Source of the DNA: Betaproteobacteria bacterium
Lineage (GTDB): Bacteria; Desulfobacterota; Desulfovibrionia; Desulfovibrionales; Desulfovibrionaceae
Length of the DNA stretch: 7,769 nucleotides
Direction of reading: 5' to 3'
NCBI GenBank assembly: GCA_009778295.1
Contig: WRKB01000265.1
Location: forward strand, 1-7,769
Shown here in pieces: positions 1-5,920 of the stretch. The first letter of the stretch is position 1. Each line of letters opens with the position of its first letter. The position numbers were made by a program, and so were the translations under genes. Below the pieces are notes generated by a model. The model was not told where the DNA came from and did no database searches. It saw only the letters and a program-made list of their open reading frames with translations.

Positions 1-389
1 AGTTCCGGCAGCTGCTCCAGAAAGGCCAAAGCTTTCTGCTTGGCCGCATCCATGCATTCCGTACAGAGTTTGGTTTCGCTGTCGCAGGCGAAACAGCCGC
101 CACAGCGGATTTGTTCGGCCAGCATGGGGTGGATAGTTTCAAGATTGACAGCCAAATGATGGTGCAATGTCTCAAGGCGCAGGGAAGGCGGCCCGAAAAA
201 ACCCGGAAACAAGGCGGCACGCATCCTGTCCATGAATTCCTTCAGCACACCCAGCGAAGGCATGGAAGCCTGTTGCGCCGTGCGGTGCCATACTGTTTCC
301 AGCGACTTCTCCGAACACAGCCTGCTGACGATCTTTTCCAGTGCGGTACTCCCAAGATTAGACGATACAAACACGACAGGCCGTTCCAT
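1..389 (-). CDS. cysE: Serine O-acetyltransferase (EpsC/CysE-like), N-terminal part, cut by window edge
   Basis: The first 129 codons of a gene that continues beyond base 1. Serine O-acetyltransferases transfer acetyl from acetyl-CoA to L-serine, giving O-acetylserine, the precursor of cysteine. The call rests on the helical N-terminal region: an LFPGFFG stretch at residues 60-66, then HHHLAVNLETIHPMLAEQI (77-95), a pattern I associate with the EpsC-type N-terminal domain. The catalytic left-handed beta-helix (hexapeptide repeats) would lie outside the window, so this cannot be confirmed here. The ATG at 389-387 has an AGAGG ribosome binding site about 6 bases upstream and starts 20 bases after the leuB stop, so co-transcription with the leu operon is likely. 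Odd feature: five cysteines at 96, 99, 102, 109 and 112 (C-x2-C-x2-C-x6-C-x2-C), which suggests a metal site. E. coli CysE, as I recall it, has nothing like this here. Confidence 0.65.
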   Translation of the reverse strand, partial: MERPVVFVSSNLGSTALEKIVSRLCSEKSLETVWHRTAQQASMPSLGVLKEFMDRMRAALFPGFFGPPSLRLETLHHHLAVNLETIHPMLAEQIRCGGCFACDSETKLCTECMDAAKQKALAFLEQLPE

Positions 390-409
390 ATATGCCTCTG
401 GAAAGCATA

Positions 410-1483
410 CTATATGCGTTCACGGACGAGTTCGCCCATCTTGCTGGTTCCCACAAGAATCTTGTCCGCTTCCATAATGTCGCCGGTACGGTATCCATCT
501 TTCAGGCAGATGCGTACCGCATTTTCCACGGCATCGGCTTCCTTTTCCAGACCGAAAGCCAAGCGCAACATCATTGACATGGAAAGAATGGCGGCCAATG
601 GGTTGGCTTTGTCCTGACCAGCGATATCCGGCGCGGAACCGTGGATGGGTTCGAACAGGCCGGGTGATTTTGCTCCGAGTGAGGCGGAAGGAAGCATGCC
701 GAGCGACCCCGTGATAACCGCAGCCTCGTCTGACAGGATGTCGCCGAACAGGTTGCCGGTAACAAGCACATCGAACTGAACCGGGTCACGTACCAGCTGC
801 ATAGCCGCGTTGTCGGCATACATATGGGTGAGTTCCACATCCTGAAAGTCTTTATGAACTTCGCTCACCACGTCCCTCCACAAACGCGAAACATCAAGCA
901 CGTTTGCCTTGTCGCAGGAACATACCTTCTTACGGCGCAACCGCGCGGTTTCAAAAGCCAGTTTGGCAATACGACGGATTTCATGTTCGCGGTATATCAT
1001 GGTGTTAAATCCCACCCGTTCGCCATCACGCGTTTCTATGCCGCGCGGTTGCCCGAAATATACGCAACCCGTCAGTTCACGCACTACCATGATGTCCAGT
1101 CCTGCTCGGACGATATCCGGGCGGAGCAGGCAGGCTCCGGCCAGTTCGGGAAAGAGGATGGCTGGACGCAGATTGGCGAAAAGTTCGAGCTCTTTGCGAA
1201 TGCCGAGCAGTCCTGCTTCAGGACGGCTTTTGTTATCAAGTTGATCCCACTTCGGCCCGCCAACAGCGCCAAGGAAGACCGCATCAGACGCCTTGCAGGC
1301 CGCAAGGGTTTCAGCGGGAAGAGGAACGCCTTTGGCGTCAATAGCCGCGCCTCCGATCAGAGCGGTTTTGCAGGAGAAAGTATGGCCAAAACGCCTAGCC
1401 ACGGCATCAATCGTCTGTACGGCTTCATTGATAATTTCAGGCCCGATTCCATCGCCGGGGAGGAGGCAGATTTTCTTGTTCAT
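410..1483 (-). CDS. leuB: 3-isopropylmalate dehydrogenase
   Basis: Oxidises and decarboxylates (2R,3S)-3-isopropylmalate to 2-ketoisocaproate with NAD+, the third leucine-specific step, in the cytoplasm. The 357 residues are full length for the family. Visible motifs: [11 protein letters not shown] (7-17); the substrate-binding arginines R96 and R106 in [14 protein letters not shown] and R135 in RELTGC; the tyrosine of VYFGQPRG (Y142); the catalytic lysine of DKANVL (K192); the metal-binding aspartates D224 (MYADNAAMQ), D248 and D252 ([11 protein letters not shown]); and the NAD-binding segment [15 protein letters not shown] (281-295). The ATG follows an AAAGGAA ribosome binding site, 9 bases after the leuD stop. 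It ends with TAG, 20 bases before the next gene. A small oddity is cysteine at 140, where a glycine is more usual (LTGG-YFG). Nothing suggests decay. Confidence 0.97.
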   Translation of the reverse strand: MNKKICLLPGDGIGPEIINEAVQTIDAVARRFGHTFSCKTALIGGAAIDAKGVPLPAETLAACKASDAVFLGAVGGPKWDQLDNKSRPEAGLLGIRKELELFANLRPAILFPELAGACLLRPDIVRAGLDIMVVRELTGCVYFGQPRGIETRDGERVGFNTMIYREHEIRRIAKLAFETARLRRKKVCSCDKANVLDVSRLWRDVVSEVHKDFQDVELTHMYADNAAMQLVRDPVQFDVLVTGNLFGDILSDEAAVITGSLGMLPSASLGAKSPGLFEPIHGSAPDIAGQDKANPLAAILSMSMMLRLAFGLEKEADAVENAVRICLKDGYRTGDIMEADKILVGTSKMGELVRERI

Positions 1484-1492
1484 GATATTCCT

Positions 1493-1987
1493 TTATCGGG
1501 ACAGCCTCTCTTTTACATATGGCACCAAGCCGCCCTTCTGCAGGAGTTCCTGCATGAAGGAAGGCAAAGGTGGGCATTGGATGGCGGCTCCGGTAGCCAA
1601 ATTGGTGATCACACCGCTGGCGGCATCGGCTTCCAGACAATCACCGTCATTGAGTTTGTCGATTCCATCGCCTACCTCCAACAGCATCAGGCCCATGTTG
1701 AAGGCGTTGCGATAAAAGATACGGGCGAAGCTGTGCGCGATGACAAGCCCTATACCCGCGCCGAGAATAGCCAGCGGCGCGTGTTCACGTGAGGAACCAC
1801 AGCCGAAATTGCGCTCTGCCACAATGATATCGCCTGGTTTAATGCGTTTAATCCAGCCTGGTTCCAGTCCTTCCATGCAATTCTGGCCGAGAATTTTGAC
1901 GTCCGTAGTCACAAGGAAGCGCGCCGGGATAATGGCGTCCGTATCAATATGCTCACCCACCTTATGGGCCGTGCCTTTAAATTTCAT
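1493..1987 (-). CDS. leuD: 3-isopropylmalate dehydratase, small subunit
   Basis: Small (swivel-domain) subunit of isopropylmalate isomerase. With LeuC it converts 2-isopropylmalate to 3-isopropylmalate through the dehydrated intermediate. At 164 residues it belongs to the short LeuD class found in archaea, clostridia and sulfate reducers, rather than the roughly 200-residue enterobacterial form. Visible motifs: [13 protein letters not shown] (13-25), [12 protein letters not shown] (60-71), with the substrate-contacting Ser/Arg loop, and [15 protein letters not shown] (86-100). The ATG has a GGAG ribosome binding site and lies 12 bases after the leuC stop; leuB follows 9 bases downstream, so the three genes are very probably translated from one message. 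The short LeuC/LeuD class is sometimes hard to separate from homoaconitase or citraconate isomerase subunits by sequence alone, but the flanking leuA, leuC and leuB settle the role. Confidence 0.95.
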   Translation of the reverse strand: MKFKGTAHKVGEHIDTDAIIPARFLVTTDVKILGQNCMEGLEPGWIKRIKPGDIIVAERNFGCGSSREHAPLAILGAGIGLVIAHSFARIFYRNAFNMGLMLLEVGDGIDKLNDGDCLEADAASGVITNLATGAAIQCPPLPSFMQELLQKGGLVPYVKERLSR

Positions 1988-1999
1988 GATCCACTCCGT

Positions 2000-3259
2000 T
2001 TACAGTTGCGCAGGACTGCTGATGATGCCGGTCACAGCCGAAGCGGCGGCCACCACCGGGCTTGACAAATACACTTCGGATTCCAGGCTGCCCATGCGGC
2101 CGCGGAAATTACGATTGGTGGTGGCAACGGCGCGTTCGCCATCGCCTAGAATCCCCATATGTCCGCCCAGACAGGGGCCGCAGGTAGGGGGGCCGACGAT
2201 ACATCCGGCGTCAGTGAAAATGTCGAAAAGGCCTTCCTTCATGGACTGTTTCCAGATGCCGGGCGTAGCGGGCAGAATTATGCAGCGCACATCGCGCGCC
2301 ACTTTACGTCCTTTGAGCACAAGCGCGGCATCACGCATGTCAGAAATGCGCCCGTTGGTACAAGAACCAATGATAACCTGGTTAACAGGCAGATTCGGCA
2401 GCGCGGAAACAGGCGTGACGTTGCCCGGCAGATGCGGACAGGCTACAACAGGTTCCATGGCGCTTACATCGAATACATGTTCTTCCTGGTACGTTGCGCC
2501 GGGATCGGCGGCGATTTGGGGAGCATCCTGGCGTGTGTGCTCGGCACACCATGCTCGAGTTTTACCGTCCGATGCGAACAGACCGGCTTTGCCGCCTGCT
2601 TCGATTGCCATATTGGCCATAGTCATACGCCCTTCGACATCCAGGTTTTCAATGGCGGCGCCACCAAACTCCAAGGCGCTGTAAAGTGCGCCGTCCACGC
2701 CGATCTTGCCAATAAGCGCGAGGATGAGATCTTTAGCGCGTAGCCATTTGGGCATAACACCGTTAAAGGTCACATGGATACTCGGCGGGACTTTGAACCA
2801 TGTTTCCCCAAGAGCCATGCCGCCGGCAATATCGGTGGACCCCATGCCCGTGGCGAACGCGCCAAGTCCTCCGTAGGTACAGGTGTGGCTGTCCGCGCCG
2901 ATAATCAGGTCACCCGGACCGACAAGACCGAGTTCCGGCAGAAGCGCATGCTCAACTCCGCTGTTGCCTCCTTCGTAATAGTGGGTCAGACCAGCCTCAC
3001 GCGCAAATTCGCGGCACTCTTTCACTTGGTTGGCAGAAGCGATATCCTTTTGTGGGGTGTAATGATCCATGACCAGTACCACTTTATCTTTATCGAAAAC
3101 CTGCTTCGCGCCCATCCCTTTGAAAGATTTAATGGCCAACGTGGCGGTAATATCGTTGGCGAGCACCAGCGATACCTTGCAGCGTACGATTTGCCCCGGG
3201 CCTTCCACTTTTTGGTCGGCATAGGGTTGCAATATCTTCTGGGTTAATGTCTGCGGCAT
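2000..3259 (-). CDS. leuC: 3-isopropylmalate dehydratase, large subunit (type 2 LeuC)
   Basis: Large, iron-sulfur-bearing subunit of isopropylmalate isomerase, an aconitase-superfamily enzyme acting with LeuD in the cytoplasm. The length, 419 residues, fits the shorter LeuC type 2 class. The three ligands of the [4Fe-4S] cluster are visible: C300 in GSCTNGR, and C360 and C363 in PPTCGPCLGGHMG. Other family signatures are DHYTPQKDIASANQ (65-78), GADSHTCTYGGLGAFATGMG (121-140) and TNRNFRGRMGS (381-391). The ATG at 3259-3257 has an AGGAG ribosome binding site at normal spacing. leuD starts 12 bases downstream, but leuA lies 101 bases upstream, the only long gap inside the operon. No missing residues or frame breaks are seen. 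Because the cluster is oxygen-labile, the enzyme suits an anaerobic or microaerobic host, though this is only an inference. Confidence 0.97.
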   Translation of the reverse strand: MPQTLTQKILQPYADQKVEGPGQIVRCKVSLVLANDITATLAIKSFKGMGAKQVFDKDKVVLVMDHYTPQKDIASANQVKECREFAREAGLTHYYEGGNSGVEHALLPELGLVGPGDLIIGADSHTCTYGGLGAFATGMGSTDIAGGMALGETWFKVPPSIHVTFNGVMPKWLRAKDLILALIGKIGVDGALYSALEFGGAAIENLDVEGRMTMANMAIEAGGKAGLFASDGKTRAWCAEHTRQDAPQIAADPGATYQEEHVFDVSAMEPVVACPHLPGNVTPVSALPNLPVNQVIIGSCTNGRISDMRDAALVLKGRKVARDVRCIILPATPGIWKQSMKEGLFDIFTDAGCIVGPPTCGPCLGGHMGILGDGERAVATTNRNFRGRMGSLESEVYLSSPVVAAASAVTGIISSPAQL

Positions 3260-3305
3260 GGAGATCTCCTGTTTTACATATGATGTTCCATTTACGAGGT
3301 CAAAA

Positions 3306-3328
3306 GGCCGCTTTCACCTCCGGCGGCC
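3306..3328 (-). terminator. GC hairpin plus short T run between leuA and leuC (possible partial terminator)
   Basis: On the minus strand GGCCGC and GCGGCC pair as a 6-bp stem around an 11-base loop, followed at once by TTTT and then G. The T run is short, so it would end transcription only in part, or serve as an RNA-processing or stability element that sets leuA apart from leuCDB. The rest of the 101-base spacer holds no gene. Confidence 0.35.
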
Positions 3329-3360
3329 AAGGGATAAAATTCTTTGAAACTCCTTTCGCC

Positions 3361-4881
3361 TTATCTTTCCTGTTCTTTCTTCGCCAAACGGTTGAGCGCG
3401 TTGGTAAAGGCGCGCGCACTAGCCATGATGACATCGGGATGAGCGCCACGTCCTACCGCACAAATGCTGTTCTGGCACAAACGCACAACTACTTCGCCCT
3501 GGGCGTCTGTGCCGCCGGTGATAGCGTTTACAGCATACTGTTGCAGCTCTGGGGCATAAGCTGTCAAATGGGCAATGGCATTGAACAGCGCGTCCACCGG
3601 GCCGACTCCGAAACCGGCGTAACGGCGTTCTTCGCCATCGATCTCCATAACGACAGCAGCCATAGGCGGCACGCCCGTATCCGTACACTGCACACTGACA
3701 TGGCATAGTTTGAAGCGATCAGGCAGGCGATATATCTCTTCCAGTACCAAGGCTTCCAGGTCTTCATCGTAAATATTGGCCTTTTTGTCGGCCAGCTTTT
3801 TGACCGCCGCCACCATCGTGGTGATCTGTTCATCATCCAGATTATAGCCCATATCCTCGAGCTTGTCCTTGACGGCGGTCCTGCCCGAATGTTTGCCGAG
3901 CACCAATTCGCTCTGTGAACGGCCTACCGACTCAGGCGTCATGATTTCGTAAGTGCCCCGGTGTTTCAGCATGCCGTCCTGATGAATGCCGGATTCATGG
4001 GCGAAGGCGTTCGAACCTACAATGGCCTTATTTGCAGGAATGGGACGACCGATAATCATAGAAAGCAGACGGCAAGCGGGAAAAAGCTGTTCACTTTTGA
4101 TCTGATGTGCAAAATCAAGGATGTCGCACCGCACATTAAGCGACATAATGACCTCTTCCAGCGCGGCATTGCCGGCGCGTTCGCCAATACCAAGCAGAGT
4201 CACTTCCGCCTGACGCGCTCCAGCGTTGAGAGCAGCCAGGGTGTTGGCGACCCCCAACCCGAGATCATCGTGACAATGCACGCTGAAAACGGCTTTGTGG
4301 CTGCCCGGGGTATTGGCGATGACATAGCGGATAAGCTCGGCATATTCTTCCGGTTGGGCGTAGCCCACCGTATCAGGAATGTTGATAACCCGCGCACCCG
4401 CATCAATAACGGCTTCAAACACGTGACAAAGAAAGGTCTTGTCTGAGCGTGAAGCGTCTTCAGCGGAAAATTCCACATTTTCGGTATAGGCCGCAGCGCG
4501 GCGTACAGCAGCCACCGCGAGATCCACAACCTGATCGGGTGTTTTGCGCAACTTGTATTCCATATGCAGGGGCGAAGTCGCCAGGAAGGTATGGATACGC
4601 GGCATACGGGCTTCTTTAATTGCCTCCCATGCTCTGTCGATATCCGCAGGCAAGGCGCGGCATAAGGCCGCAACCTGTATATCTCCGGCCGCCTTGGCAA
4701 TAGCCCGCACTGACTCGAAATCCCCCTGGCTGGCTGCAGGAAAACCGGCTTCCATGATATCGACACCAAGGGCTTCAAGCTGACGCGCCAAACGCAGCTT
4801 TTCCGCCAAGTTCATGGTCGCGCCGGGCGATTGTTCCCCATCGCGCAACGTCGTATCAAAAATATATATCTGCTCTGACAT
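3361..4881 (-). CDS. leuA: 2-isopropylmalate synthase
   Basis: Condenses acetyl-CoA with 2-ketoisovalerate to 2-isopropylmalate, the committed and usually leucine-inhibited step. The protein is 506 residues, the usual length of long-form LeuA. The catalytic TIM barrel (about 1-280) carries FDTTLRDGEQSPG (8-20), with R13 and the metal ligand D14; VHCHDDLGLGVANTL (201-215), with metal ligands H202 and H204; and GIGERAGNAALEE (231-243), with N238. A linker with GSNAFAHESGIHQDG (289-303) and LVLGKHSGR (326-334) leads to the C-terminal allosteric dimer domain (about 355-506), which is complete, so leucine feedback is expected. The frame is open upstream to an ATG at 4971, but I chose the ATG at 4881 because it has a GGAGG site 7 bases upstream and gives the conserved N-terminus; the 30 extra residues look non-coding. 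It is the first gene of the leu operon. Confidence 0.97.
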   Translation of the reverse strand: MSEQIYIFDTTLRDGEQSPGATMNLAEKLRLARQLEALGVDIMEAGFPAASQGDFESVRAIAKAAGDIQVAALCRALPADIDRAWEAIKEARMPRIHTFLATSPLHMEYKLRKTPDQVVDLAVAAVRRAAAYTENVEFSAEDASRSDKTFLCHVFEAVIDAGARVINIPDTVGYAQPEEYAELIRYVIANTPGSHKAVFSVHCHDDLGLGVANTLAALNAGARQAEVTLLGIGERAGNAALEEVIMSLNVRCDILDFAHQIKSEQLFPACRLLSMIIGRPIPANKAIVGSNAFAHESGIHQDGMLKHRGTYEIMTPESVGRSQSELVLGKHSGRTAVKDKLEDMGYNLDDEQITTMVAAVKKLADKKANIYDEDLEALVLEEIYRLPDRFKLCHVSVQCTDTGVPPMAAVVMEIDGEERRYAGFGVGPVDALFNAIAHLTAYAPELQQYAVNAITGGTDAQGEVVVRLCQNSICAVGRGAHPDVIMASARAFTNALNRLAKKEQER

Positions 4882-4888
4882 GGTTCGC

Positions 4889-4893
4889 CTCCA
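4889..4893 (-). promoter_or_regulatory. leuA ribosome binding site (fixes the start)
   Basis: A perfect GGAGG lies 7 bases before the ATG at 4881-4879. It decides against the longer in-frame start at 4971, which would add 30 residues unlike any LeuA N-terminus. Confidence 0.85.
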
Positions 4894-4899
4894 CAAAAC

Positions 4900-4908
4900 A
4901 TGATACCA
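4900..4908 (-). promoter_or_regulatory. Candidate extended -10 element for the leu operon
   Basis: The minus strand reads TGG-TATCAT, which matches the extended -10 pattern TGn-TATAAT with one mismatch in the hexamer. No good -35 hexamer is seen 16-18 bases upstream, so recognition would rely on the extended -10 or on an activator. Transcription would start about at the GGAGG, giving an unusually short leader of about 12-15 bases with no room for attenuation. A second possibility further upstream is TTGCAA (5036-5041) followed by TAATGA (5013-5018) at 17-base spacing, which matches the -10 consensus poorly but would give a leader of about 125 bases. I cannot choose between them. Confidence 0.3.
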
Positions 4909-4932
4909 CAATTCCCACGGCGGCGCACACGG

Positions 4933-4950
4933 CCATGCGCTTCCATGCGC
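4933..4950. repeat. Exact tandem 8-mer upstream of leuA, 10-base period
   Basis: The plus strand reads CCATGCGC-TT-CCATGCGC, two identical 8-mers one helical turn apart. If the candidate -10 at 4900-4905 is used, the repeat lies roughly from -40 to -57, a usual place for an activator site. It may be an operator for the leu operon or a chance repeat; no known regulator motif is recognised. Confidence 0.35.
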
Positions 4951-5064
4951 GAAATAAGGCACCCAGCGCAAATAGAGCCGGAACTTTCAACCGGGAAGGC
5001 GCGGAAGTACACTCATTAGCAGTTGTCGCCGCGCTTTGCAATGCGTGCTGGCGGCGGGGAGAGG

Positions 5065-5076
5065 CTCATATATGAG
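5065..5076. repeat. Perfect 12-bp palindrome in the gap upstream of leuA
   Basis: CTCATATATGAG is its own reverse complement and is flanked by GG and GCC, which extend the pairing with one bulged base. It lies about 52 bases after the stop of the exported-protein gene and about 185 bases before leuA. No T-run follows on the minus strand, so it is not a standard terminator. It could be a dimeric-regulator site or a transcript-end hairpin. Confidence 0.3.
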
Positions 5077-5127
5077 GCCAAAGCCTTCCTGCGCGTTGCC
5101 CAAATTAAAACGCTACACGAAAATGTC

Positions 5128-5742
5128 CTACTGTTGTGCTTTGGCTTCAGCTTGGATTTGATTCCAAATGTCGAGGAGGTTAGCGATCTCCACAATCTGC
5201 CAGTCTGGAGAATCCCATTGCAGACGCAACAGCAACGGATAGATATTGCCGTTACCATAGTCTTTCAATGCGACAGGCAAAAGAACCTGTTTTTGCCCAT
5301 TGGGAGCGGAAGGTCCGGCTACGTGCAATTCCTTGCGCCCCATAGACACGTCGCCAAACAAGGGGGCAAGGATACCGTCTGGGCGGATGCTTTGATCGGG
5401 CTTTCCGGAAAAATTTCCGGACAACACTCCGTAGTGTACGAAGGAGTGTATTTCCCGGGTAATGAGATTACGCAGGCTGGTCAAGGCTTGGCTGTCTTTT
5501 ACAGAGGAGAGTATAAGGGCCAGCATGGGCGGCAGTTGTCCGTCCGTCTTGTTCGCTTCTGCCAGCAGCAGATCCGTTGCCGCACCCGCAATACGTTTAG
5601 TATCGACAAGCTGTTCGAAACGATCCGCATTTTTTGTGTCAATGGCGCGCTGTGCATCGCGCACGGCCTGTTCGGGGGTATTGGCCGCGAAAGCCGCACA
5701 AAAAGATGACAACAGCATGATAAGACAAAGGAAGATACGCAT
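5128..5742 (-). CDS. Exported protein of unknown function with signal peptide
   Basis: A 204-residue protein I do not recognise. Residues 1-19 form a typical Sec signal peptide (MRIF, then a hydrophobic core LCLIMLLSSFCAAFA) with probable cleavage after AFA at 19. The cysteine at 15 lacks a proper lipobox (F at -1), so a soluble periplasmic form is more likely than a lipoprotein. The mature part begins with a helix pattern, TPEQAVRDAQRAIDTKNADRF followed by EQLVD, loosely like DUF2939-type proteins. It ends with a YPLLLRLQWDSPDWQIVEI beta-strand pattern typical of small cystatin/NTF2-like folds. Both likenesses are weak. A TTG at 5754 would also open the frame, but the ATG at 5742 has a GGGAG site five bases upstream and puts the signal peptide at the very N-terminus. 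It lies 178 bases after the membrane-anchored protein gene and 246 bases before leuA, so it may be monocistronic. Confidence 0.85.
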   Translation of the reverse strand: MRIFLCLIMLLSSFCAAFAANTPEQAVRDAQRAIDTKNADRFEQLVDTKRIAGAATDLLLAEANKTDGQLPPMLALILSSVKDSQALTSLRNLITREIHSFVHYGVLSGNFSGKPDQSIRPDGILAPLFGDVSMGRKELHVAGPSAPNGQKQVLLPVALKDYGNGNIYPLLLRLQWDSPDWQIVEIANLLDIWNQIQAEAKAQQ

Positions 5743-5747
5743 CAGCT

Positions 5748-5752
5748 CTCCC
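5748..5752 (-). promoter_or_regulatory. Ribosome binding site that fixes the exported protein's start
   Basis: GGGAG lies five bases before the ATG at 5742-5740. It supports this start over the in-frame TTG at 5754, which has no comparable site. Confidence 0.7.
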
Positions 5753-5920
5753 AAGTCCCTTTCAACGGCAAGGGCAGACCATAACTGACAACCATAATCG
5801 TATAGCGACGGACGGCAAGGATTTGGTTCACCTCACCGTTGATATCATGAAAATGCTTACCGAGTGCGTTTACCGACGTGCCACCGCAGCCGCCGACAAA
5901 AAAATGTTTATGTATCGTTG

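Noticed and set aside
824..1792. A 322-codon open frame on the plus strand, antisense to leuB and leuD
   Set aside because: It lies wholly opposite well-supported leu genes, spans their junction, and its translation is low in sense with no recognisable domain. It is an expected shadow of GC-rich codon third positions.
1740..2684. A 314-codon open frame on the plus strand, antisense to leuD and leuC
   Set aside because: It is the mirror of the leuC reading frame; the translation is rich in Ser, Pro, Arg and Met with no domain, and the leuC frame has all its catalytic residues.
4882..4971. A 30-residue N-terminal extension of LeuA starting at an ATG at 4971
   Set aside because: The extension is rich in Trp and Pro and unlike LeuA proteins, has no good ribosome binding site, and would overlap the candidate promoter. 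The ATG at 4881 has GGAGG.
4882..5127. A T-box riboswitch or leucine leader peptide upstream of leuA
   Set aside because: No T-box consensus (GGTGG-ACCGCG) is visible. The only short peptide candidate, nine codons from about 5016, has just two Leu codons, no ribosome binding site, and no terminator after it.
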